Both the position numbers and the translations under genes were made by a program. From Glaciimonas immobilis (GTDB lineage Bacteria; Pseudomonadota; Gammaproteobacteria; Burkholderiales; Burkholderiaceae_D), in the NCBI RefSeq assembly GCF_011947285.1, contig NZ_JAAOZT010000002.1, forward strand, positions 186,001 to 250,000: a stretch of 64,000 nt of DNA. The letters are read 5' to 3'. Positions 45,450 to 54,820 of the stretch are shown in pieces. Numbering within the stretch: position 1 is the stretch's first letter; every line of letters starts with the position of its first letter. Below the pieces are notes generated by a model that saw only the letters and a program-made list of their open reading frames with translations, did no database searches and was not told the origin of the DNA.

Positions 45450-46339
45450 TTAAAATAATCCAAAGCAAAACCGATGACGGCGATAAAAAATGGTGAGCTA
45501 AACAGTAATCTCCACCGCCATGGATGAGATTTTGCTAAAAAGGTATCCTTGATTGCAAGATGAACGTTTGCCGCAGAAGCCTGCTGGGAACCCTCTCCAT
45601 ACGTAGCCATCAACGACTTATGTGCCAGAATATTTACCAGCCGCGGAATCCCCTTACTGGCTCTGTATAGTCGCGATAGGGCGCGAGGGGTAAACAAGGT
45701 ACTACCAGCGAATCCGGCAACCCTCAGGCGATGGTCGATGTAAAACGCCATATCGTCCCGGGTCAGCGGCGCGATTTCATACTGAAACGTAATACGCTGG
45801 GTCAGTTGCCTGATCGCGTTATTTTGTAGTTTCTGGTTTAATTCTGGCTGGCCGAATAAAACGATTTGCAATAGTTTTCTTTTTTCTGTTTCCAGATTAG
45901 TCAACAACCGCAGTGCTTCCAGACTTTCCAGCGGCAACGCCTGCGCTTCATCCAGACACAGCACTACTTTTTTCCCAAGCCTGGCCAGCTTCATCAGGCG
46001 CAGATTGATGGCTTGCATTAAACGATGCTGATTCACATCCTCTGCCAATGAAATTTCCAGCTCATCCGCCAGTGCGAGCATCAGCGTGCGTGGCTCAAGC
46101 GAGGGATTCGGTATGTAAGCCATGACGAAACTATCATCAAGGGAAGACATGAATTTACGGCATAACATCGTTTTTCCTGTACCGACTTCGCCAGTGATTT
46201 TGATGAAGCCTTCCCCACTTTTGGCCGCAATCAATAAGGTATTTAATGCAGCCTGATAATTCGAACATGCGAAAAAAAAGCTGGTATCAGGGGTGATACC
46301 AAACGGCAATGCACGCAAACCAAAATGTTCGATGTACAT
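45446..46339 (-). CDS. mshM: MshM-like AAA ATPase (ExeA family)
   Basis: A 297-residue ATPase: MYIEHFGLRALPFGITPDTSFFF, the ExeA/MshM beginning; Walker A GEVGTGKT; Walker B VVLCLDEAQALPLESLEALRLL; sensor region FGQPELNQKL; and a C-terminal hydrophobic anchor LLFSSPFFIAVIGFALDYF. ExeA-type proteins help the secretin assemble or cross peptidoglycan. It lies between mshL and mshN, starting 2 bp after the mshL stop. Confidence 0.9.
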   Translation of the reverse strand: MYIEHFGLRALPFGITPDTSFFFACSNYQAALNTLLIAAKSGEGFIKITGEVGTGKTMLCRKFMSSLDDSFVMAYIPNPSLEPRTLMLALADELEISLAEDVNQHRLMQAINLRLMKLARLGKKVVLCLDEAQALPLESLEALRLLTNLETEKRKLLQIVLFGQPELNQKLQNNAIRQLTQRITFQYEIAPLTRDDMAFYIDHRLRVAGFAGSTLFTPRALSRLYRASKGIPRLVNILAHKSLMATYGEGSQQASAANVHLAIKDTFLAKSHPWRWRLLFSSPFFIAVIGFALDYFK

Positions 46340-46341
46340 TG

Positions 46342-48075
46342 CTATTGTTGTGCTGGAATCGGTTGTGCTGGTTGCAGGGTAGTTGAATCGCGCGGCACCA
46401 TCCCTTGCAGTCTGCGCTGACTATCGAGCATGTCTTGATCCCAGCTATCCTCGCCCTGTACGATCGTTGGTTTCAACAAGATGACCAGTTCACTTTTTTG
46501 CGCTACCCGGCTATTACTGCGGAATAAATTACCTAATACAGGAACGTCTGCGGCTCCCGGTACTTGCGAACGGTCAGCCGACGAAGACTGCCGCATGAGT
46601 CCGCCAATGGCAATGATGCGTCCGTCTTGCCCGCGAACGACACTATCGGTTTCGGAAATCGCGCTGGAGGCCAACGGTAGGCTTAATGTACCACCGCTTG
46701 CGCCTAAATTAATTACTTTGTTGACGGTAGTTACCTGGCTCACGGAGGGATGAATATGGAGCGTGATATTACCGACGGCGTCAATTTGCGGAGTCACGTC
46801 TAGTGATACCCCGGAAAAGAACGGGTGGACGTCAACCGTTGTGACCGGTAGCGACGTTGTATTGCCAGAACTAACACCTTGCGACGTCGTTAATTTGGTT
46901 ACAAAAAATTCATCTGTGCCCACCTTTAATACCGCTTTTTGATTATTCATCGTGGCGATACGAGGGCTGGACAGCACATGCACGGTACCTTGTGAGTCTA
47001 AAAATGAAATCAACGCTGCAAAATTACTATTCTGAAAAGCCAAACCAAACAGCGACCCGGCAGCCGCGCTGGCTGCGCCCAGTGTGCTTCCGCTAACTGC
47101 GGTGACCGCGTTGTTGCCCCCGCTTGTCAGGGTCGCTCCTGCGCTAGGTGACAGAGTGGTTCCGGGTGCGACATAACCGAGGGAAGTGCGGCTACCTTTT
47201 GCTGCAAAGGCAGCCCAATTTACGCCTGACTGAAAATTGTCATTTAACGAGACTTCGATAATTTTTGCTTCTAAAATAACTTGGCGATCCACTGATAATT
47301 GGGTCGCCTTCAAAAAAGTAGAGACATTCCGTAACTCATCCGACATAGCGCGAATCACTACCACACCGGACTGCGGGCTGATGACAACGCTGCGGCCATC
47401 TTTGTCGCCAATGATGGCGTTCAAAGACGTTTTGAGTTCTGCCCAAAAATCGTTATTCGAAGTCGTACTGATCTTGCTGGTGTCGACCGAATGGCTGGAT
47501 GTTCCCGATTGTGATCCTGATGTGTTGCCGCCACCCGAACTACCACCGGATACCCCATCGATTACCGAGCCAGAAATAACGCGAATGTCGGAGGTACCCT
47601 TGCGGCTGCCACTCAGATAATTGACCTGGAAAATACTGGTTTGCAGGCTCAGAGGCTTGACGTAAATACGGTTGCCTTGCACCTTGTACTCGTAGCCATA
47701 CAGCTCGCGGATGGCATCCAGCGCTTCAAATAGTGTGACGTTTTTAAGGTTGGCTGAAATAGTGCCAGTCACATCAGGGTGGACCAGCATGTTGTATTGT
47801 GTGCCTGCGACCAGTGCCATAAAAAATTGGCTCGCCGGTACATTATTGAAGGACAAATTAAATCGTTCTTCGAGCGGCTGACGGGTCTTAGGCATTTCAA
47901 TCTGAAGTGGCGGCAAAAGTGAAGCGAAAACCGCCTCCTGCTGCGCTCGCTTGGCATTATTCTCTACCGCACTGTCCATTTCGGTATTGATAAGATTGTA
48001 CGTTTCACGTTTCGGCGCAGGTAAAGTGCATCCCGCTAATCCTATTATCAAGACAACTAAAAGGGTCTTCTTCAT
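46342..48075 (-). CDS. mshL: Outer-membrane secretin MshL
   Basis: A 577-residue secretin lipoprotein with lipobox LIIGLAGC (Cys16). An STN-type domain (FNLSFNNVPASQFFMALVAGTQYNMLVHPDVTGTISANLKNVTLFEALDAI) is followed by a Gly/Ser-rich loop, a NolW-type domain (VVISPQSGVVVIRAMSDELRNVSTFL) and the secretin beta-barrel core (VLSSPRIATMNNQKAVLKVG, VDVHPFFSGVSLDVTPQID, RSQVPGAADVPVLGNLF). It forms the channel for the pilus. Confidence 0.93.
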   Translation of the reverse strand: MKKTLLVVLIIGLAGCTLPAPKRETYNLINTEMDSAVENNAKRAQQEAVFASLLPPLQIEMPKTRQPLEERFNLSFNNVPASQFFMALVAGTQYNMLVHPDVTGTISANLKNVTLFEALDAIRELYGYEYKVQGNRIYVKPLSLQTSIFQVNYLSGSRKGTSDIRVISGSVIDGVSGGSSGGGNTSGSQSGTSSHSVDTSKISTTSNNDFWAELKTSLNAIIGDKDGRSVVISPQSGVVVIRAMSDELRNVSTFLKATQLSVDRQVILEAKIIEVSLNDNFQSGVNWAAFAAKGSRTSLGYVAPGTTLSPSAGATLTSGGNNAVTAVSGSTLGAASAAAGSLFGLAFQNSNFAALISFLDSQGTVHVLSSPRIATMNNQKAVLKVGTDEFFVTKLTTSQGVSSGNTTSLPVTTVDVHPFFSGVSLDVTPQIDAVGNITLHIHPSVSQVTTVNKVINLGASGGTLSLPLASSAISETDSVVRGQDGRIIAIGGLMRQSSSADRSQVPGAADVPVLGNLFRSNSRVAQKSELVILLKPTIVQGEDSWDQDMLDSQRRLQGMVPRDSTTLQPAQPIPAQQ

Positions 48076-48181
48076 ACTCTTTTCTAAAGCCTGTTGATGT
48101 AGATTGTTGCGATTTGCGCAAAATTATTGACGCAAAATCGGTCGAGCGGCAATGTGCTCTGTTTTCTTCGGTATGCTTTGC

Positions 48182-48586
48182 TTAAGGTACTGTCTTAATT
48201 TGTACATTTTGCGGTGGTAATTTTTCGGTATTTTTATTGATAGACTGTTTTTTTATATCAGGGAAAAGTTTGAGTAACAGCTGCGCTTTTCCGTTTTGTA
48301 AAATGGCTTCCGTCTCACTAATGCGAACCAGATGAAATTCACCGAATTTTTGGTTTAACTTTACCGTCTGGCCGCTAATAATCGCGATTTTGCTATTGTT
48401 TGAAATAAGTACCGATTGCAAAACGGGACCGGCCGTTACCACAGGATCGCCCGGCGCTGCATTGATTACGTCTGGAGGCCGCGTGGGATCGGACATTATT
48501 TGCGCGTCTGCAAACGATGTCCACGCTGTGCAAAAAACGCCTGCCGCAGCCATAGTCAAGGCGGTATTTTTGATGAATGTTGTCAT
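48182..48586 (-). CDS. mshK: MshK-like protein
   Basis: A 134-residue exported protein: signal peptide MTTFIKNTALTMAAAGVFCTAWTSFADA, then DPTRPPDVINA, a stretch typical of MshK/PilP-like proteins, then a small beta-rich domain (LQSVLISNNSKIAIISGQTVKLNQKFGEFHLVRISETEAILQNG). The start at 48586 overlaps the mshJ stop (ATGA); an alternative ATG exists at 48598. Probably links the inner-membrane complex to the secretin. It is followed by a 106-bp gap before mshL. Confidence 0.85.
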   Translation of the reverse strand: MTTFIKNTALTMAAAGVFCTAWTSFADAQIMSDPTRPPDVINAAPGDPVVTAGPVLQSVLISNNSKIAIISGQTVKLNQKFGEFHLVRISETEAILQNGKAQLLLKLFPDIKKQSINKNTEKLPPQNVQIKTVP

Positions 48587-49305
48587 AGATTCAACCATTT
48601 TTCATCGAGGCTTAAAGTGAATAAAGTGAGATTGAATGTGGCCTCGGGATAAGTATTTGTTTGCATGGTCGCTTTGCCCCAAAAAATTTGCCAGGGCAGG
48701 GCTTCCAGCGTTGACATGTATCGCACCATATCGGGATAGGTCCCTTGTACGACTATTTCTACGCTGTGCTTATAAACGCCGCCGCTGGTCTGTGTAGCGG
48801 ACGCTGGCGCTACCGCTTTGGTAACCTCCGCGACGCGGGTTTTATCCGCGGGATCTTTGACTTCATTCGACCCAGCAGGGGTCAAGCTGGTGACAGGCAA
48901 AGTATTGAGAGAGATTAAACGTAACGCTCCATTACGTTTCAAAATATCTTGCAAAAGTGAGGTCATGTTCTCAGGTTTCACCAGAACATTGTTTAATCCT
49001 AGCAATTCAGAACGGAGCTGTAGCGATTGCTCCTGCAATTTTTTTAATAACGCATTATCCGAAATATTTGGATCAAAAGCCCGGGCTCTTACTTTCTCCT
49101 GAATGGTAGTCTGCATGAGCGCAATTTTTGCCTGATTTGTCTGAATGTGCAGGGACATTTTCTTTTGTCTATCAAATTGCGGCCCAAATAAAAATGCATT
49201 AAGCAACAATATAATAATGAAAAGCACACCGATAAAGATCATGGCGCGTTCGCGCAGACTCTTGCCATCAATTTTTAGGATCACCTGTTGTAGATATTGT
49301 TTCAT
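48583..49305 (-). CDS. mshJ: MshJ-like protein (PilO family)
   Basis: A 240-residue bitopic inner-membrane protein: cytoplasmic tail, one helix (MIFIGVLFIIILLLNAFLFGP), a periplasmic coiled coil (QAKIALMQTTIQEKVRARAFDPN), and a PilO-like ferredoxin fold (HSVEIVVQGTYPDMVRYMSTLEALPWQIFWGKATMQTNTYPEATFNLTLFTLS). It belongs to the inner-membrane alignment complex and overlaps mshI2 by 4 bp. Confidence 0.87.
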   Translation of the reverse strand: MKQYLQQVILKIDGKSLRERAMIFIGVLFIIILLLNAFLFGPQFDRQKKMSLHIQTNQAKIALMQTTIQEKVRARAFDPNISDNALLKKLQEQSLQLRSELLGLNNVLVKPENMTSLLQDILKRNGALRLISLNTLPVTSLTPAGSNEVKDPADKTRVAEVTKAVAPASATQTSGGVYKHSVEIVVQGTYPDMVRYMSTLEALPWQIFWGKATMQTNTYPEATFNLTLFTLSLDEKWLNL

Positions 49306-50072
49306 TGCCGCTTTACTCCGCCTGTTTCCGCAGGTTTCTTTATAGCGCTTCCATCGGGGGGAGCGGAAGCGCCAGGCGTGGTCATACTCGGCGAGACGGT
49401 AGGAGGGGCGGCGACCGGCGTGATGGCTTTTTCTTTCGATAGGCCCGATGACCGAAGATCAAACGCAAAATAGGGTGCGACTGACGGTGCATTCGCCAAA
49501 CCCGTGGTATCGCCCGCTATCTTTGAGGGGATATGCATTTCGAGTGTGGAAAAAGTTTTTCCTTGCATGATGGGTTCGTTTTTAAGCTTGTCGATATATG
49601 TCGGGACCAATTCCGGACGTAACGCCAGACCGCGCAAATCCATTTCCGCACCTGCGCCAACAATACTAAAACCGCTCAGCCACACCCCATCCACGATTTG
49701 ACGCGAAAATGCCAGCAGGTAGGCCGAGTATCCCAGCGTATTACCAAAATCACCGCGGTTAAGCGTCTCCGACGCCTGTTGCAAGAACTTGATCTCAAGA
49801 TTTGCTTTAGTGATGCGATCCGCCAATAGTTGATCTTTTTGATTGGGTACGTATTGCGCACTAACCTTGGTCAGCTCAGCCTGCACCACGTTTACTTGTG
49901 CTGTTGAGGTTACTTCGTCGTTGCGAATACTAGAGAATTCGTAATCTGAAAACGTTGAAATACAGAGTGCGCCGAGAAGTATCAAACCTAGAGCCTGCAC
50001 CATCGCTACCGCAGAAAAATATTTTTTCTGCTTTAAAAATAGCGGATTAAAAAGATTAATCTGTTGGCTCAT
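49302..50072 (-). CDS. MshI2-like protein (PilN family)
   Basis: A 256-residue bitopic protein beginning MSQQINLFNPLFLKQKKYFSA, the PilN/MshI2-type peptide that binds the PilM-like partner. A transmembrane helix (about 21-43), a coiled coil, and a PilN-like domain (GDFGNTLGYSAYLLAFSRQIVDGVWLSGFSIVGAGAEMDLRGLALRPELVPTYIDKLKNEPIMQGKTF) follow. The C-terminus is low-complexity Pro/Ala. It overlaps mshI by 4 bp and mshJ by 4 bp. Confidence 0.85.
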   Translation of the reverse strand: MSQQINLFNPLFLKQKKYFSAVAMVQALGLILLGALCISTFSDYEFSSIRNDEVTSTAQVNVVQAELTKVSAQYVPNQKDQLLADRITKANLEIKFLQQASETLNRGDFGNTLGYSAYLLAFSRQIVDGVWLSGFSIVGAGAEMDLRGLALRPELVPTYIDKLKNEPIMQGKTFSTLEMHIPSKIAGDTTGLANAPSVAPYFAFDLRSSGLSKEKAITPVAAPPTVSPSMTTPGASAPPDGSAIKKPAETGGVKRQ

Positions 50073-51019
50073 AACTTTTTCTCATCAATGCGCAATGCCG
50101 CACCGAGTGTTATGAAATAACGCTGTTGATTTTCAGTATCGTTAAGGGTCGGCACTTTGGAAAAATCCAGAATGGTATCCAGATTTAATATCTCCACCGG
50201 GATGTACAAGTTGGTCGAGAGATAATTTTCAAGCGCAGCGCCTTCAGCTCCCATGGGTGAAAGTACCAGCTTTGATAGTGAAAGAGAGTGATATTGCCGC
50301 TCAAAATGATCCAGTGACCGCTGCAAATCCAGCGTGATCCGTTCATGAATCAGCTCAAGCTGGCTTTTGTCAGCGCGCTGTAAGTGCGTGATTGTCGTAT
50401 CCATTCGTCGTGAAAGGTAAAGCTCGCCGCCGAACGTAATGGTAACTAACCCCCCCTCAGTATTAAAAGATAGCAATGCGACAGCATGGCCTTCCGGCTC
50501 AATAAGGGCGGCGATGTTGCGTTGTGCCATCTCTGGAATATCAATAACGCGCAACGCAATATTGGCACCCTCGAACAGTTGCTGGCGTTGTTCAATTAAC
50601 TTATTGCGAACGACCACCGCAAACAATGCATTGTTATGCAACGGTCCACTTTTATCGAGCGGGATAGCCAGTACGTCTATGGTAGCGTCATCGACATGAT
50701 AATCCAGCATGTCTTTCAGACGCCATCGGACTGCTTTTTTAAGTTCTTCGGGCGGTACATTTAGCGGGTCTATCGAGAGTAATTGATATTCTCCGATATT
50801 CAGCAAATGGAGGCATTGATAACGATGGAGGCTTAAGTCTTGCGCTGCTTTATGTAAAGTACTTTGAAGTGCCGTTTTATCACAGCGATATAAGGAAATT
50901 AATTCCACCCGGGGTTTGCTTGTCCCGTTTTTCTTCATATGCACTACATGAATACCATCTTCGTGACAACCGATCGCCATCCTTCCGAGTCTTATTTTTT
51001 TAAAATTGAATAAATTCAC
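50069..51019 (-). CDS. mshI: MshI-like protein (PilM family)
   Basis: A 316-residue cytoplasmic actin-like pilus protein, first gene of the msh cluster. Features include GCHEDGIHVVHMKKNG, VPPEELKKAVRWRLKDMLDYHVDDATIDVLAIP, VIDIPEMAQRNIAALI, and LSFNTEGGLVTITFGGELYLSRR. Initiation is at GTG 51019, preceded by AAAGG at good spacing. The strong overlaps among mshI, mshI2, mshJ and mshK indicate one tightly coupled operon. Confidence 0.87.
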   Translation of the reverse strand: MNLFNFKKIRLGRMAIGCHEDGIHVVHMKKNGTSKPRVELISLYRCDKTALQSTLHKAAQDLSLHRYQCLHLLNIGEYQLLSIDPLNVPPEELKKAVRWRLKDMLDYHVDDATIDVLAIPLDKSGPLHNNALFAVVVRNKLIEQRQQLFEGANIALRVIDIPEMAQRNIAALIEPEGHAVALLSFNTEGGLVTITFGGELYLSRRMDTTITHLQRADKSQLELIHERITLDLQRSLDHFERQYHSLSLSKLVLSPMGAEGAALENYLSTNLYIPVEILNLDTILDFSKVPTLNDTENQQRYFITLGAALRIDEKKL

Positions 51020-51722
51020 AGATTACCTTTGATTGTATGCATCAAAAAAACACATACATTTAACCCTTCAGTGTTAATTAGAGACTGTATCGCATTTACT
51101 CGCTACTTTTTAAAATGCAATATTTTCACAGCCTTAATTGTTCACATATGTTAAATATTTTGTTTCAGTGTGGTTCCTTAAGGCGCATTTATGGTAGAAG
51201 TCGCAGCTTGTTTGATTTTGTTTTATTTTTAATGGCGAGGGCTGTTAGTGCGATCGCAATATAAAGATGATCAATTTCAGCAAGAACGTTTAATTTCTCT
51301 TTATTGCCTCGACTGTCTCATACAACGGACAATCGCCCAGGCTTTTTAAGGTATTGTGCCGCGTTTGCGTGACAATGCTTATGCCGATGTGCGATACCAT
51401 GGGCCGTGGCTCTGAATCTTCTGAGGGGATGGGAATACCGTGCACGAAAGGCGGCAAGTCGCGCAAGGAACGTAGATGTCCCGGCCTTTAACCGGTTTAA
51501 TGCTGGTTTGCGTTACGCTACGGAATTGGTGTCACATAAGGCGTTGGTTCGGTCAAGTGTTGATAATCTGCTCGATAATGTCGTTTTGGACTATTTCATG
51601 GCCCGCTTCACAGATGCGCATATACCATGGCAAGCATGAATTACAGCAGCATGCATTACACCAGCACGAGCGCGCCGCACCAGCGGTTGGTGTGGCGGCT
51701 TAGATAAAATATATTGCCAATC
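51020..51722. other. 703-bp divergent region between mshI and dinB
   Basis: It must hold the msh operon promoter (minus) and the dinB promoter (plus). The first 200 bp are AT-rich. Two overlapping plus-strand frames at 51406-51703 lack ribosome-binding sites and family features. No LexA box was recognised before dinB. A stable hairpin lies at 51673-51697. Confidence 0.4.
51673..51697. repeat. 10-bp hairpin just upstream of dinB
   Basis: CGCCGCACCA pairs with TGGTGTGGCG (one G-T pair) around a 5-nt loop. It lies 25 bp before the dinB ATG with no T-run, so it would sit in the dinB leader and could limit translation. Confidence 0.45.
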
Positions 51723-52913
51723 ATGTCTGAATTTTCCTCTAAAGTCCGGGTCCAGCCACGTTATGTGGCCCATCTGGATATGGATGCCTTTTACGCTTCG
51801 GTTGAATTATTACGCTATCCCGAATTGCGCGGCCAGGCGGTAGCAATTGGCGGGGGATCGGATCATCAGCCGGTTGTATTGGCCGATGGTAGCCGCAGTT
51901 ATGCCACTTTGCGTCATTACATTGGTCGCGGCGTCATTACGACGTCAACCTATGAGGCCCGGGCATTAGGTATCTTTTCTGCAATGGGGATTATGAAGGC
52001 AGCCAAACTGGCACCGGACGCCGTGTTGCTGCCGACCGACTTTGACGCCTATCGACACTACTCAAGATTGTTTAAGGCAGCGGTTGCCAGCATCACGCCG
52101 CATATTGAAGATCGCGGTATTGATGAAATTTATATTGATCTCAGCGATCAGAGTGAGCCTATCCATATCGTCGCAGCGCGCATTAAAAAAGCGGTGACCG
52201 ATGCCACTGGGCTTTCTTGTTCTATCGGCGTGGCGTCGAATAAACTGCTTGCAAAGATATGTTCCGATCTGGAAAAGCCGAACGGCTTAACAATACTGAC
52301 CGAGGCCGATCTGGAAATACGCATTTGGCCGTTGTCCGTGCGTAAGATAAATGGAATCGGTCCGAAGGCAGCCGAGAAATTAGAACAGTTAAACATCCGC
52401 ACAATTGCGGAGTTAGCCAAGGCCGATCCGGGTGCATTGCAGGATACATTCGGAAGCAGTTACGGCGCGTGGCTGCACAACGTGGCCCACGGAATTGATG
52501 ATCGGCCGGTTGTGACGCATTCCGAGCCAAAATCGATTAGTCGTGAAACAACTTTTGAGCGTGACCTGCACGCGACGACAGATCGCACGACGCTCTATGA
52601 AATTTTTAAAAAATTGTGTGAACGTCTGGCTAGCGATTTGCAACGCAAAGGTTATATCGGACGCACGGTCGGTATCAAGCTGCGGTTTACCGACTTTAGC
52701 GCGGTGACCCGCGATGTGACGCTGCCAATGTCAACGGACGATGCAAACGCCATCCGTCGCGCGGCGGGGGAATGCCTCCGGCGTGTCACATTTCATCAAA
52801 AACTGCGACTACTGGGCGTGCGCGTCAGCACGTTAGAGAAAAAAGATACGCGAACAACATCGCAACCATCGTTGCAAGGTGATTTGTTCGCAACAGATGC
52901 GGATTCGGTTTAG
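51723..52913 (+). CDS. dinB: DNA polymerase IV (Y-family)
   Basis: A 396-residue error-prone translesion polymerase. Palm motifs are VAHLDMDAFYASVE and EDRGIDEIYIDLS (catalytic acidic residues). The helix-hairpin-helix is VRKINGIGPKAAEKLEQLNIRTIAELA. The little-finger domain is present, and a C-terminal clamp-binding motif QGDLF lies near the end. An extra loop, GGGSDHQPVVLADGSRSYATLRHYIGR, lengthens the fingers compared with E. coli DinB. The start is placed at 51723 (MSEFSSK). Confidence 0.93.
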   Translation: MSEFSSKVRVQPRYVAHLDMDAFYASVELLRYPELRGQAVAIGGGSDHQPVVLADGSRSYATLRHYIGRGVITTSTYEARALGIFSAMGIMKAAKLAPDAVLLPTDFDAYRHYSRLFKAAVASITPHIEDRGIDEIYIDLSDQSEPIHIVAARIKKAVTDATGLSCSIGVASNKLLAKICSDLEKPNGLTILTEADLEIRIWPLSVRKINGIGPKAAEKLEQLNIRTIAELAKADPGALQDTFGSSYGAWLHNVAHGIDDRPVVTHSEPKSISRETTFERDLHATTDRTTLYEIFKKLCERLASDLQRKGYIGRTVGIKLRFTDFSAVTRDVTLPMSTDDANAIRRAAGECLRRVTFHQKLRLLGVRVSTLEKKDTRTTSQPSLQGDLFATDADSV

Positions 52914-53109
52914 CTGAATCGCGCAATGCTCCAGCACGCCTCTTGCCAGCATTGGCTACAATGCAAAAAACATGGGTTCGACTATCCCGTTACGGTTCAG
53001 CGCTGTAAAAAAATTCTGTGAATTTTTGAAATACCACGCCGATTGTATTCGCTATTTTAACCTCCCAACCGCCCAACCTCTTCGCCCGAGTCTGCGGAAA
53101 GCTGTTGCC

Positions 53110-53138
53110 AGGTCATCAAACCGACACATATCTGTCAT
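53110..53138 (+). promoter_or_regulatory. Pho box (PhoB-binding site) before olsB-plcP-GT operon
   Basis: CCGACAC-ATAT-CTGTCAT (53121-53138) has the 7-4-7 layout of a Pho box, with a perfect second half-site. One period (11 bp) further upstream, AGGTCAT (53110-53116) matches five of seven, so there are three in-phase half-sites. A -10-like AGTAAT (53147-53152) lies 8 bp downstream, close to the spacing in PhoB-activated promoters. The olsB ATG is 57 bp after the box. Confidence 0.65.
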
Positions 53139-53195
53139 TTTCTTGAAGTAATCCGTCGTTAATCTGGCCTTGTCAAAATTTGAGAAGGACGATGC

Positions 53196-53963
53196 ATGCG
53201 ATTACTGACCGTTCCCCGCGACGCCAACCCGGTTGCTCCCAAATTAACCGTTAGCATCGCCACCACGCAGGAAGAAGTCCGCGAAGTGCAACGTTTGCGC
53301 TACAAGGTTTTTATTGAGGCATTTAATTTGTCTGCATTGGTCAATCCAGATGGTCTCGATATTGATGCGTTTGACGCTTACTGTGATCATTTGATTGTTC
53401 GCGATAACAAGACTTTACGCGTGGTGGGGACCTACCGGGTGATGAGTCCACACGCTTCGCGAAGGATGGGATCGTACTATTCTGAAAAGGAGTTCGATCT
53501 TGGCCGCCTGGATCATTTGCGCGGCCGTCTTGCGGAAGCGGGGCGCGCCTGCATTCATCCCGACTATCGCAGCGGCAGCGTCATCATGCTTTTGTGGGCT
53601 GGATTAGCAGCATACATGCGGCGTGAGCGCTGCGACTATTTAATGGGATGTGTCAGCGTGAGCCTTGCCGACGGCGGTCACAATGCGGCGGCTCTGTACC
53701 ACGCGCTAGATCAGGAAAGTCTCTCACCTGCCGAATATCGTGTCAGGCCACATACGCCGTTCCCGGTGCACGAGCGAGAGGCCGGACACGTGCCGGTTAT
53801 GCCACCCCTTTTAAAGGGATATCTGCGGAGTGGTGCGTGGGTGTGCGGCGATCCGGCCTGGGATCCCGACTTTCATTCTGCGGACTTTTTTCTGCTTTTA
53901 CCTCTAGCCAGACTTGACAGTCGTTATGCGCGTCATTATCGAACAGAATCGAGTCCTCCATGA
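53196..53963 (+). CDS. olsB: OlsB-like ornithine N-acyltransferase
   Basis: A 255-residue GNAT/hemolysin-like acyltransferase of the OlsB family, which joins 3-hydroxyacyl-ACP to ornithine to give lyso-ornithine lipid. Visible: VQRLRYKVFIEAFNL, IDAFDAYCDHLIVRD, LRVVGTYRVMSP, GSYYSEKEFDL, LAEAGRACIHPDYRSGSVIMLLWAGLAAYMRRERCDYLMGCVSVS. AGAAGGA precedes the ATG. It is the first gene of a three-gene operon behind a Pho box. No OlsA acyltransferase is present in the window, so the second acylation must be encoded elsewhere. A general acyl-/acetyltransferase with another substrate is the main alternative. Confidence 0.78.
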   Translation: MRLLTVPRDANPVAPKLTVSIATTQEEVREVQRLRYKVFIEAFNLSALVNPDGLDIDAFDAYCDHLIVRDNKTLRVVGTYRVMSPHASRRMGSYYSEKEFDLGRLDHLRGRLAEAGRACIHPDYRSGSVIMLLWAGLAAYMRRERCDYLMGCVSVSLADGGHNAAALYHALDQESLSPAEYRVRPHTPFPVHEREAGHVPVMPPLLKGYLRSGAWVCGDPAWDPDFHSADFFLLLPLARLDSRYARHYRTESSPP

Positions 53964-54820
53964 AGCCAGATGAGCGTTTTTTGAACAGCGGCTTTGCTGG
54001 CGCGGGAACATCTGTCAAACGCGAACCGATCCGCTTCCGCACTATCTGGATTTCTGACGTACATCTCGGCACGACCGGCTGTCAGGCAGCGCGCCTGCTT
54101 GAGTTTTTACGCGCAACTGAGTCGGACACGCTGTATCTGGTGGGCGATATTATCGACGGCTGGCAATTGAAGCGGCGCTGGTATTGGGATCAGACCCATA
54201 ACAACGTCGTACAGACGGTATTGAAAAAAGCCCGTAAGGGGACTGAAGTTATATTTGTTCCGGGTAATCACGACGAGGCGATTCGACAATTCATCGATCT
54301 TGATTTTGGCGGTATCAAGATACGCGATGAATTGATTCACACGACAGCAGAGGGCAAGCGCTTTCTGGTGCTGCATGGAGATCGCTTCGATGGCGTCATC
54401 TCTTGCGCAAAATGGTTGGCTTATGTCGGTGACAGTTTATATACGGTGATTCTGAAATTTAATCAGTGGTTCAATGGGTGGCGTGCGCGTGCTGGCTTGC
54501 CGTATTGGTCTTTGTCGCAATATTTAAAGCTTAAAGTAAAAAATGCGGTAAATTATATTTCCTCATTTGAGAATGCTTTAGCAGCAGAAGCGGCAAAGAA
54601 AGGGCTCGATGGCGTCATTTGCGGACATATCCATAAGCCCGAGATGCGCAACATCAACGGGATTATTTATTGCAACGATGGCGATTGGGTCGAGAGCCTG
54701 ACCGCTTTGGTGGAGGACGCTAGCGGTGCCCTGCGCATAGTCACCTGGCAAGAAATCGTGGGGCAGAAGAACACGATAGTGACTACTAAAATAGGAGAAC
54801 TATGCGCATCGCCCTTATAA
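53960..54820 (+). CDS. Calcineurin-like metallophosphoesterase, PlcP-like (LpxH-related)
   Basis: A 286-residue cytoplasmic metallophosphoesterase. The metal ligands are all present: DVHLG, GDIIDGW, GNHDEA, LHGDRFDG and GHIHKPE, ending in YCNDGDWVESLTALVE. Automatic annotation would call this UDP-2,3-diacylglucosamine hydrolase, but the length and the stretch WQLKRRWYWDQTHNNVVQ are, as I recall, shared with PlcP, the phosphate-starvation phospholipase C of rhizobia that makes diacylglycerol from phospholipid. Its start overlaps the olsB stop (ATGA). With a glycosyltransferase next to it, a lipid-remodelling role is the better inference. Confidence 0.75.
   Translation: MKPDERFLNSGFAGAGTSVKREPIRFRTIWISDVHLGTTGCQAARLLEFLRATESDTLYLVGDIIDGWQLKRRWYWDQTHNNVVQTVLKKARKGTEVIFVPGNHDEAIRQFIDLDFGGIKIRDELIHTTAEGKRFLVLHGDRFDGVISCAKWLAYVGDSLYTVILKFNQWFNGWRARAGLPYWSLSQYLKLKVKNAVNYISSFENALAAEAAKKGLDGVICGHIHKPEMRNINGIIYCNDGDWVESLTALVEDASGALRIVTWQEIVGQKNTIVTTKIGELCASPL

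Noticed and set aside
51406-51703. Two overlapping frames of about 75 codons before dinB
   Set aside because: No Shine-Dalgarno, overlapping each other in different frames, basic composition typical of random frames.
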